This document shows positions 1 through 5,844 of a stretch of DNA of 5,891 bases, one piece after another. The position numbers were made by a program, and so were the translations under genes. The first letter of the stretch is position 1. Each line of letters starts with the position of its first letter. The notes beneath the pieces were generated by a model. That model did no database searches, was not told where the DNA came from, and saw only the letters and a list, made by a program, of their open reading frames with translations. This stretch comes from an uncultured Treponema sp. (GTDB lineage Bacteria; Spirochaetota; Spirochaetia; Treponematales; Treponemataceae): the NCBI GenBank assembly GCA_905372345.1, contig CAJPPE010000113.1, positions 1-5,891 on the forward strand, written 5' to 3'.

Positions 1-2
1 TT

Positions 3-104
3 TCCACCGAAGATTATGACTTTAAAGCAGGGGTCAATAAATTGATGGATGTTTTAGATCAAAAAGTACGAAAGGAAAAAGATAAGATGCAGGCTAAAAA
101 ATAA
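3..104 (+). CDS. 3' end of an unrecognised gene (partial)
   Basis: A reading frame is open from the left edge to a TAA at 102-104, giving 33 residues with no start inside the window. The tail is strongly charged and lysine-rich, ending DKMQAKK, and reads like a hydrophilic, probably helical C-terminus. I do not recognise the family. Support is modest: an open frame this short can occur by chance, but the amino-acid composition looks protein-like and the opposite-strand alternative is a run of Phe and Leu caused by the A-rich sequence. It runs toward the end of the minus-strand operon (convergent) and is followed nine bases later by an inverted-end repeat element that could lie in its 3' UTR. 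Confidence 0.5.
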   Translation, partial: STEDYDFKAGVNKLMDVLDQKVRKEKDKMQAKK

Positions 105-112
105 ACATATAG

Positions 113-170
113 GGGCATCTCTATTCAAAACGTGGTGAAGTACGTTCAACATGAGTGTTAGAAGATGCCC
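113..170. repeat. 58-bp element with inverted ends
   Basis: The element starts GGGCATCT and ends AGATGCCC, an exact 8-bp inverted terminal repeat, with about 42 bp between. The first ten bases, GGGCATCTCT, also occur in the same orientation at 5458-5467, where they open a perfect hairpin on the far side of the operon. This suggests two members of one dispersed family (REP- or MITE-like). Lying between the two convergent genes, it could fold in either transcript, but no U-run directly follows, so a terminator role is unproven. Confidence 0.5.
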
Positions 171-195
171 GCTTATTAAAAAAATAATATGGGGC

Positions 196-225
196 AGGCT
201 ATGAGAGCAGCGCCGCAGATAGCTT
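196..225 (-). terminator. weak hairpin downstream of the operon
   Basis: AGGCTAT (196-202) pairs with ATAGCTT (219-225) over seven positions including one G-T, with a 16-nt loop. It lies about 20 bases past the stop of the methyltransferase gene. On the minus strand a run of seven T (178-184) follows, but only after a gap of about 11 bases. This is a poor match to an intrinsic terminator and is given as the best candidate only. Confidence 0.2.
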
Positions 226-242
226 ACTGAATTTTTCAAAAG

Positions 243-2663
243 TCAGTTTAAAAACTCATACTCGGCGCTAACTAAGTCTAATCTTTTTTTAGTTACGTTC
301 CTGCATATATTAGATTCATCATTAGCGACTAAAATAAATTTGCGGTTTCCTTTATCTTCGTTATTTAATTCTACGCAAGCATGTCCTACTGTTCCGCTGC
401 CTGCAAAATAATCCATCACAAGTGAGTTTTTATTAGTTGTAGCTCTAATTAATTCTTTCATAAGCTTTAAAGGTTTCGGAGTAGAAAAATATTCACGACT
501 GCCAAATAATTCTTTTATCTCGTCTTTTGCCGATGAGGTGGTGCCAAAACAATCAAATATTTGCGGAATATCACTTGCTCTTTCTTTTAGCATACCATTT
601 TCAATATACGGCTGCATTATTTTATTTAGCAAAGCTTTTTCAGTTTTACGGCAAATAATAATATATTCATGCAAAACGACTTTTTTATCAGGTCGTACAT
701 TTCTATTAGCATCAAAAAAATCGTGCAGCTTTTTCCATTTATATACTTTAACTAAGTCTATGCCAAATATGTCAACGCATAATTTCGCAAGATTCTTTAC
801 TTCCCCCTCATCAATATTTATTACAAGAAAACCTTGTTCCGATAACAGTGTATAAGAAAGATTGAGCCGTAATGCCATAAAATTGTGAAAACCTTCCTCA
901 TAGTCTCCATCTTTATACCCGATATAATCAATGTTTGAATTATATGGCGGATCTATTAAAATTGAATCAATCTTTTTCTTATAGGCTTTTTGCATACTCA
1001 ACAATGTAAATTTATTATCTGATTCAATTAAGTAGTTACTCCATTTTTCCCTAAACACCAGCTGTGCCGGACAGTTTGAAAAAGCATTATTATCAACGAT
1101 AGTATCTCGATTTATCGATACGGTTTGTAATGACTCACAATAAGCGAATGCCCATTCACCAATGTATGTGATTAAATCACTACAATATAAATTTTTTATA
1201 GAAGTACAATTTGTAAAGCAAGATTTGTTTACTATATTTACATTATGCAAATTAAGTGCAGTCATTGCCCTGCAACCGGAAAACGCACCTCGTTCCAATG
1301 TTATCACCGACTCAGGAATATTTATTGTCCCTACTGCTTTCCATGCCGGATAACATATCAGTTTTGACATATCCTTGTTGTAAAGAACACCATCAACGAC
1401 TTTATAATCCGGACTTTTTGATTCAAAGCGAATATTTGTACAACCGACAAAAGGGTTGTAACCGATATCATTTAATGATTCCGGAAAAACGATAGTCTCA
1501 ATTCCTTTACAATTCCAAAAGGAATTTCTATTTATTGTTTTAATTCCATCGAGAAGCTCAAGCCGTTTTGTTTTTATTTTATTCAATGCCCCTACAACCG
1601 AAGTTTTAAAACTATTGTAAATGACATCATCTTTAATATAATAAGCTTTAGATAAATTAATCAATTTCAACTTTGAACAACCGGAGAAAGGATTGTTTTC
1701 CATTTTTTCGAGAGATGCGGGCAAGGTAATTTTTTGTAACCTTTCACACAAATAAAAAGCATGCTTACAAATTATTATAACGCCTTCCGGAATTACAAAT
1801 TCCGTTTCCTCACCTTTTATCGAATAATAAATTAAAGTTTTTTTATCGGAAGTATATAAGGCACCATTTTCATATACATAAGCATTTGATTCCTGTGTAA
1901 TTTCAATTACCGGACAGCCCGCAAAAGGGTTATTTCCCATTAAGAGAACCGATTTTGGTATATTTACTTTTTTTAAATTTCTACAATTATAGAAAGTGTC
2001 GCCGCCCATATTAATTAATGAGTCGGGCAATATTACTTCTTCTATGTACTGATTATCCCAAAAGGCTGAAGACTCAAGCTCTTCTATTCCGTCCGGTACA
2101 ATAACGATCTTTGATTTACCAATATATTGCATAACCCTATTTTCTTCAATAACAAAATCAGGAGCATCGTAATTAGTAATTAACCGCTTTCTCAGATTAA
2201 TATTTTCTTTTTCTTCAAACAACCCATAATCAAAAATACTATCGTTTTTTATTTTGGTTTTATATTCAAGCAACCCGCTTACAAGCCTTGATTTGTAAAG
2301 AACTTTTTTATCGGTTAAACCGTCTAAATTGAATATCTCATCCCATACTGTAAATATAATTTCGTATCCTTTAAAATAAATTTTAGTCGGATCGTCAAGG
2401 AGCTTATAGTCATCGGTTTTATAACCAAGAGTTAACAGTCTGTTGATACATTCCAACTTTACAAAACTTTCATGTGTATCCAGTTCAAATACTTCTTCAC
2501 TATTGATGTACACTTTTCGACTAGATGCATCAATCTTTATATACACTTCATTTTCATATATTTTTTCAAAAACATCCGGTTCATGTTCAAAAAAACGCAT
2601 AGCTACATACAAAGCAGTATACTTCATATTTTTACTTAATCTAGAATCACTTAATCCGGCCAT
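243..2663 (-). CDS. BspA-like LRR / N6-adenine DNA methyltransferase fusion
   Basis: This 806-residue protein has three parts. Residues 1 to about 170 are an unrecognised N-terminal region with no signal peptide or membrane helix. Residues about 180-535 are a leucine-rich array of the BspA/LRR_5 type: about 11 units of the form F-x-x-C-x-x-L, with a 79-residue super-repeat marked by NPFAGC (245), NPFSGC (324) and NPFVGC (403). Residues about 541-806 are a methyltransferase in beta-class order: a SDNKFTLL segment like the GDN lead-in of type III Mod proteins, motif IV DPPY (571-574), motif X FSTPKPLKLM (726-735), then motif I DYFAGSGTVGH (751-761). By family knowledge this would transfer a methyl group from SAM to adenine N6. 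Only about 150 residues separate motifs IV and X, which leaves little room for a target-recognition domain, so the LRR array may guide or regulate it (inference). It is last in the operon. Its ATG overlaps the kinase gene by 17 nt, with AAGGA about 11 nt upstream. No restriction partner is visible. Confidence 0.9.
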   Translation of the reverse strand: MAGLSDSRLSKNMKYTALYVAMRFFEHEPDVFEKIYENEVYIKIDASSRKVYINSEEVFELDTHESFVKLECINRLLTLGYKTDDYKLLDDPTKIYFKGYEIIFTVWDEIFNLDGLTDKKVLYKSRLVSGLLEYKTKIKNDSIFDYGLFEEKENINLRKRLITNYDAPDFVIEENRVMQYIGKSKIVIVPDGIEELESSAFWDNQYIEEVILPDSLINMGGDTFYNCRNLKKVNIPKSVLLMGNNPFAGCPVIEITQESNAYVYENGALYTSDKKTLIYYSIKGEETEFVIPEGVIIICKHAFYLCERLQKITLPASLEKMENNPFSGCSKLKLINLSKAYYIKDDVIYNSFKTSVVGALNKIKTKRLELLDGIKTINRNSFWNCKGIETIVFPESLNDIGYNPFVGCTNIRFESKSPDYKVVDGVLYNKDMSKLICYPAWKAVGTINIPESVITLERGAFSGCRAMTALNLHNVNIVNKSCFTNCTSIKNLYCSDLITYIGEWAFAYCESLQTVSINRDTIVDNNAFSNCPAQLVFREKWSNYLIESDNKFTLLSMQKAYKKKIDSILIDPPYNSNIDYIGYKDGDYEEGFHNFMALRLNLSYTLLSEQGFLVINIDEGEVKNLAKLCVDIFGIDLVKVYKWKKLHDFFDANRNVRPDKKVVLHEYIIICRKTEKALLNKIMQPYIENGMLKERASDIPQIFDCFGTTSSAKDEIKELFGSREYFSTPKPLKLMKELIRATTNKNSLVMDYFAGSGTVGHACVELNNEDKGNRKFILVANDESNICRNVTKKRLDLVSAEYEFLN

Positions 2664-3240
2664 TTAGGGACAATTCCTTTATTATTTTTTCAACCACTGC
2701 TTCAGGTTTTAAATTAGATGTATCAATAACAATAAATGGAAGGTTTTTACTTTTACAAAATTCTATCATCCGCTTATATATTATTTCAGATTTTTCTGCT
2801 TTAGAAATATCGCTGTCATTTTTATTTCTTGAGCGAAGGCGTTCAACTATTATTTCTGATGGAGAATATAAAACAACAGTCAATGTAGGCACACCGAGCT
2901 TTTGTATCAGCAATTCATATACTTCGGAATTATTTTCACTACCGCTCCACGCATAATTAGATGCAAAATGCCTATCAGTAATAATGTTCTCATTTTTAAA
3001 CAACTCGTACATATAAATACTCCCGAGTCCGTAAAACCAAGAAGTAAAAATACGATTAGGATTGGCATTAACCCTATCTCTAATTCTGATATACTCGTTG
3101 ATTTCTCCTTCTGTCCTATCAAATAAATAATGCAGAGGTTTTTCTACAAACTTGTATCCCAGCCTTTCAGCCAGCATTTCGCACGTAGTTGACTTCCCGA
3201 CTCCATCCATACCTTCAATTGATATATGGTTCATGTTCAT
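2647..3240 (-). CDS. thymidylate kinase-like nucleotide kinase
   Basis: This is a 197-residue cytosolic P-loop kinase. The Walker A motif GMDGVGKST is at residues 10-18, in the IEGxDGxGKST context typical of dTMP kinases. TDRHFASNYAW (88-98) matches the DR(Y/H) segment that binds the nucleotide base and phosphate in Tmk. RLRSRNKND (134-142) fits the arginine-bearing LID, and VIDTSN (171-176) fits the C-terminal strand. The length is close to Tmk proteins (about 205-215). The likely reaction is dTMP to dTDP with ATP, but divergent members act on other dNMPs or nucleosides, so the substrate is open. The start is uncertain: AGAGGG sits only 2 nt before the first ATG but 8 nt before the second (M3, base 3234), so M3 may be used. 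The stop overlaps the methyltransferase start by 17 nt. An extra Tmk beside an RNR recalls phage nucleotide-supply modules. Confidence 0.85.
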   Translation of the reverse strand: MNMNHISIEGMDGVGKSTTCEMLAERLGYKFVEKPLHYLFDRTEGEINEYIRIRDRVNANPNRIFTSWFYGLGSIYMYELFKNENIITDRHFASNYAWSGSENNSEVYELLIQKLGVPTLTVVLYSPSEIIVERLRSRNKNDSDISKAEKSEIIYKRMIEFCKSKNLPFIVIDTSNLKPEAVVEKIIKELSLNGRIK

Positions 3241-3296
3241 TTCCCTCTAAGCATACAAGTTTTTCGATCATCAATATCCGGAATATCATAAATCAT
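3237..3296 (-). CDS. possible 19-codon ORF bridging nrdD and the kinase
   Basis: The 55-nt gap after nrdD is exactly filled by an ORF encoding MIYDIPDIDDRKTCMLRGK. Its ATG overlaps the nrdD stop (TGATG, 3298-3294), with AGGG 10 nt upstream inside nrdD. Its TGA overlaps the first kinase ATG (ATGA, 3240-3237). Overlaps at both ends look like translational coupling and would carry ribosomes onto the kinase. It may be a real micro-protein, a coupling leader whose product does not matter, or chance. It matches no family I know. The same bases contain the kinase Shine-Dalgarno. Confidence 0.35.
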   Translation of the reverse strand: MIYDIPDIDDRKTCMLRGK

Positions 3297-4996
3297 CAGT
3301 TTGTTTCCCTATTTAAACTTTCTTTCATTTTTCCCGGCGTGAAAAAGTTTTGTATTTCCAAATAACCGCTCACTCTCCTTATCCTCATAATATTACGACT
3401 TCCGCATTCGGGACAAACATCAAAAGTTCCCGACGTACCGCAACCTTGGCACACATCTTTCGGGAAGTTAAAACCTAAATAATGGACACCGCATTCTACA
3501 GCGATTTCAACAAGCTCGTTTAATCCTACTGCATTTCCAATCGGCGCTTCCGAAAGTTCCACATACGTGATAGATCCCCCATTTGCAAAGACATGAAAAG
3601 GCCCTTCCAGCTGAATTTTCTTATATGCAGGAAGTTTACTATCTACATCAATATGAAATGAATTTGTATAATAGTCTTTAGTCAAAATAGCATGTTGAAA
3701 CGACTGTTTATCGATTGCTATAAAAGACCCGCTTATTAATTCGCCGCTCGTCGCCAATAATGAAAAATTGAGCTGATGTTTGTTTTTTTGTTCTTCCACA
3801 TATTTACGCATAAACTTTACAAAATCCAATGCTACTGTGTATGCTTCTTTATCATCTTTCCAGAACTTTTTTCCTGTCAGCACTTCGACCGCTTCGGTTA
3901 AGCCGATAAATCCGATCGATAAAGTTCCATGCTTAAAAATATCGGACAAAGTATTTGCGTTAAAATTCTCGCACCAAAGATTATATTCAAGATTGGTCGG
4001 AAATAAATCCTTATCACTTTTACAGGTTTTATAAAATCTATCCAATAATATATCAGTTGCAACATCTGCAACAGCAATCCATTTTTTCTTTAGTAAGCTA
4101 AATCTGTTTTCAACAGAAGAGTCATTACTGCTGTCCCTTACCGCCTCTAAAGCTAACCTTGGAAGGTTGATTGATATATTGCCGATATTGCTTCTCCCAA
4201 CGGCGCCTTCTATTCCAAAAAGATCATCTGCGACTCTTGTCCGGCACCCCATAATGGAAAGTTTGTCGGGAGCTATATTTTTATCCGATTCGCAATCACA
4301 AAGCAGATACGTAGGAATCATTTTTTGAGCGGTACAAAGGAGTGCTTTTTCCAATAAATCATAGTTTGCATCTTCTTTATTTCTACTGATTCCTTTATGA
4401 ACTTTAAATACGATATTTGGTTTATAGACAAACGATCCGCTCTTATAAAACTCATCAATCAATATAAACGCTAAAAACCTCGCAAACTTATTATTTGCAA
4501 GTCCGATATTAAAAGTAACGTAATATGAAGTTTGCCCCATACGCGTATGAATATTATTGCACCACAAAATTAAAGAACGCATTGATGCGGCAAATATTTC
4601 TTCATAATCTTTATAATCAATATTCATATTAGAGAATATTGTTGCGAAGTCGTTATCAAAATTGGCAAAAGACATTCCGCCTGATTGCTCATTTCCCATC
4701 TTTGCAAGGAGTTCTTTAATAAAGTCAAATGTTAAAACTATTTTTTCAATATCGGAACAGCCTGCAAATCGCGTATACGGAAATGCTTTTAAAATATCAA
4801 ATGTTAAGCAGTTATAGGTTAACCCGTAGGCATCCAAATCGTGTATGTAGAGGTATCCTTCACGATGCAGCTTTGCCCATTCCGGTTTCAGTGAATCCAA
4901 AATAGTTTCTTTTGTTTGTGTTTCTCCAGTGTTATATATTTCACCGACATAACTTTTTCTATTCGCTGCATTATCGTTTTTATTTTGTAGATTCAA
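3296..4996 (-). CDS. nrdD: anaerobic (class III) ribonucleoside-triphosphate reductase, no ATP-cone
   Basis: This is the 566-residue glycyl-radical enzyme that reduces ribonucleotides to deoxyribonucleotides in anaerobes. The visible key parts are C63 in YNCLTFD, the thiyl-radical cysteine C251 in MGCRTRV, the finger-loop segment SIGFIGLTEA (360-369), a four-cysteine zinc site (C516, C519, C528, C531), and the glycyl-radical loop RRVSGYL with G544 near the C-terminus. E. coli NrdD has about 712 residues. This one begins directly at the catalytic core and lacks the N-terminal ATP-cone that mediates dATP inhibition, as in phage T4 NrdD. The start codon is TTG, with GGAG 10 nt upstream. An in-frame stop lies two codons before it, and the first internal Met is residue 100, so the TTG is well supported. 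It overlaps nrdG by 17 nt and needs NrdG to form its radical. Confidence 0.95.
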   Translation of the reverse strand: MNLQNKNDNAANRKSYVGEIYNTGETQTKETILDSLKPEWAKLHREGYLYIHDLDAYGLTYNCLTFDILKAFPYTRFAGCSDIEKIVLTFDFIKELLAKMGNEQSGGMSFANFDNDFATIFSNMNIDYKDYEEIFAASMRSLILWCNNIHTRMGQTSYYVTFNIGLANNKFARFLAFILIDEFYKSGSFVYKPNIVFKVHKGISRNKEDANYDLLEKALLCTAQKMIPTYLLCDCESDKNIAPDKLSIMGCRTRVADDLFGIEGAVGRSNIGNISINLPRLALEAVRDSSNDSSVENRFSLLKKKWIAVADVATDILLDRFYKTCKSDKDLFPTNLEYNLWCENFNANTLSDIFKHGTLSIGFIGLTEAVEVLTGKKFWKDDKEAYTVALDFVKFMRKYVEEQKNKHQLNFSLLATSGELISGSFIAIDKQSFQHAILTKDYYTNSFHIDVDSKLPAYKKIQLEGPFHVFANGGSITYVELSEAPIGNAVGLNELVEIAVECGVHYLGFNFPKDVCQGCGTSGTFDVCPECGSRNIMRIRRVSGYLEIQNFFTPGKMKESLNRETN

Positions 4997-5435
4997 TTTT
5001 GCTTATCTCCAAAAACTCTTGGTTTGTTGACCCCACAAAAGGTTTTGTCGTTGTTTTAAACTCTTGGATATAGGGTCCGACTTTTATATATTTCAAATAC
5101 TTCAATATATCCGCCGGCACTTCATTTAAATTATAGCCCGTGTATATACATAAATCAAAATCTTTCAATTTTTCAAGCAATGCAATCAGAGCCTCTTTTT
5201 GCATCAAGGGTTCTCCCCCGCTGATTGTCAGTTTTTTATTAAAGCACTTTTCCCGCAGCTTCCGAGCCAAATCACCGACTTCGACTTTTATGCCTAAAGC
5301 TTTATCCCATGTGCTTTCGTTTTGACAGCCTTTACAGTGCCGCGCACATCCCTGGAGAAACAGCACCGTTCTATATCCATACCCATCGCATAAAGAAGGG
5401 TTCTCCATAATCGAATTTATATACAAATAATGCAT
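4980..5435 (-). CDS. nrdG: anaerobic ribonucleotide reductase-activating protein (radical SAM)
   Basis: This 151-residue radical-SAM enzyme, the usual NrdG length (E. coli has 154), makes the glycyl radical on NrdD. The iron-sulfur ligands are in CARHCKGC (C30, C34, C37; CX3CX2C). The SAM-binding SGGEP is at 72-76. VGPYIQEF and the later VGSTNQ correspond to the family's DGP(F/Y)I and GSSNQ segments. It is first in the operon, with a candidate promoter about 75 nt upstream and a hairpin in its leader. The ATG has AGGAA immediately adjacent and GAAG about 6 nt upstream. A start at M10 is possible but would cut into the N-terminal segment seen in other NrdG proteins. Bases 5261-5307 of this gene recur exactly, inverted, at the right edge of the window. 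Confidence 0.95.
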   Translation of the reverse strand: MHYLYINSIMENPSLCDGYGYRTVLFLQGCARHCKGCQNESTWDKALGIKVEVGDLARKLREKCFNKKLTISGGEPLMQKEALIALLEKLKDFDLCIYTGYNLNEVPADILKYLKYIKVGPYIQEFKTTTKPFVGSTNQEFLEISKIESTK

Positions 5436-5458
5436 TTCCTACTTCACATAGATTACTG

Positions 5459-5492
5459 GGCATCTCTAAAAACTGAGGTTTTTAGAGATGCC
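5459..5492. repeat. perfect 15-bp hairpin in the nrdG leader
   Basis: GGCATCTCTAAAAAC (5459-5473) and GTTTTTAGAGATGCC (5478-5492) pair without mismatch around a TGAG loop. It lies 23 bp upstream of the nrdG ATG and, if the predicted promoter is right, inside the 5' UTR. No U-run directly follows on the minus strand, so it is not a standard terminator. It shares GGGCATCTCT with the element at the other end of the operon. It may be a dispersed repeat, an RNA-stability element or an attenuator. Confidence 0.7.
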
Positions 5493-5503
5493 TATCTATT
5501 GCC

Positions 5504-5536
5504 GCAAAATATACAATAATTTCCTTGATTTTGCAA
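5504..5536 (-). promoter_or_regulatory. candidate sigma-70 promoter of the nrdG operon
   Basis: On the minus strand, TTGCAA (5531-5536, 4 of 6 to consensus) and TATATT (5508-5513, 5 of 6) are separated by exactly 17 bp, and the expected start is near 5500. An inverted repeat GCAAAAT (5504-5510) / ATTTTGC (5528-5534) has arms overlapping the -10 and -35 regions, so a repressor could bind here. It does not clearly match a NrdR box. It is the best promoter candidate seen upstream of the operon. Confidence 0.45.
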
Positions 5537-5651
5537 TCCGATGATAGCGGTAAAGCAGGCCTGTAAAAAATATTGCAGGGCGGGCATGGCATCGCGCTTT
5601 AGCCCCTCCGGTTTTCCGATTTTAAGAAAAACTCGAATCTTGACCTGTCAA

Positions 5652-5674
5652 AATTTGTAAACCTATGGTATACT
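5652..5674 (+). promoter_or_regulatory. possible plus-strand promoter with extended -10
   Basis: TGGTATACT (5666-5674) resembles an extended -10 (TGn plus TATACT). Seventeen bases upstream of the hexamer lies only a weak -35, TGTCAA (5646-5651). A better -35, TTGACC, begins near 5640 but is 23 bp away, which is too far. A transcript would begin inside the first of three tandem hairpins. It may be chance in AT-rich DNA. Confidence 0.25.
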
Positions 5675-5675
5675 T

Positions 5676-5708
5676 GCCCTGTTCGATAAGTTTATTATCG
5701 AACAGGGC
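5676..5708. repeat. tandem hairpin 1 (perfect 14-bp stem)
   Basis: GCCCTGTTCGATAA (5676-5689) pairs fully with TTATCGAACAGGGC (5695-5708) around the loop GTTTA. It shares CCTGTTC/GAACAGG with hairpin 3. No protein-coding frame is convincing here. Confidence 0.65.
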
Positions 5709-5713
5709 GACGA

Positions 5714-5746
5714 GTTCAAAATCGCACGGACAGCACGATTTTGAAC
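5714..5746. repeat. tandem hairpin 2 (perfect 11-bp stem)
   Basis: GTTCAAAATCG (5714-5724) pairs with CGATTTTGAAC (5736-5746) around an 11-nt loop. It starts six bases after hairpin 1 and shares the GTTC...GAAC stem element with its neighbours. Confidence 0.6.
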
Positions 5747-5761
5747 ATCGCATTTCAAGGT

Positions 5762-5795
5762 AACCTGTTCTGAAACTGAAGTTTCCGAACAGGTT
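5762..5795. repeat. tandem hairpin 3 (15-bp stem, one mismatch)
   Basis: AACCTGTTCTGAAAC (5762-5776) pairs with GTTTCCGAACAGGTT (5781-5795) with a single mismatch and a TGAA loop. Its apex AAACTGAAGTTT resembles the AAACTGAGGTTT apex of the hairpin at 5459-5492, suggesting a shared origin or a common folding or binding motif. Confidence 0.6.
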
Positions 5796-5844
5796 TATTA
5801 CGTCTCATAGTGTTGATTATCGGAATATGAGTATGGGAACATCA

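Noticed and set aside
54..239. Minus-strand 61-residue hydrophobic ORF just downstream of the methyltransferase gene
   Set aside because: It starts at TTG without a ribosome-binding site, crosses the repeat at 113-170, and its Phe/Leu-rich end is the antisense of the A-rich plus-strand gene tail.
538..855. Plus-strand ORF of 105 residues inside the methyltransferase gene
   Set aside because: It is antisense to the conserved methyltransferase motifs, which explain the sequence. It has no family features of its own.
2902..3126. ORFs on both strands inside the kinase gene
   Set aside because: They are shadows of the kinase frame, which carries the Walker A and DRH motifs.
243..5435. CRISPR array, retron or toxin-antitoxin module
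   Set aside because: There are no spaced direct repeats, no reverse transcriptase motif and no small toxin-antitoxin gene pair. The hairpins differ in sequence and are not regularly spaced direct repeats.
5505..5514. Possible NrdR box near the nrdG promoter
   Set aside because: It matches only about 8 of 10 core positions and lacks the paired second box expected for NrdR control.
5541..5660. Plus-strand ORF of 39 codons, starting MIAVKQACKK, in the right intergenic region
   Set aside because: There is no ribosome-binding site, it overlaps the predicted operon promoter region on the other strand, and its composition looks like translated intergenic DNA.
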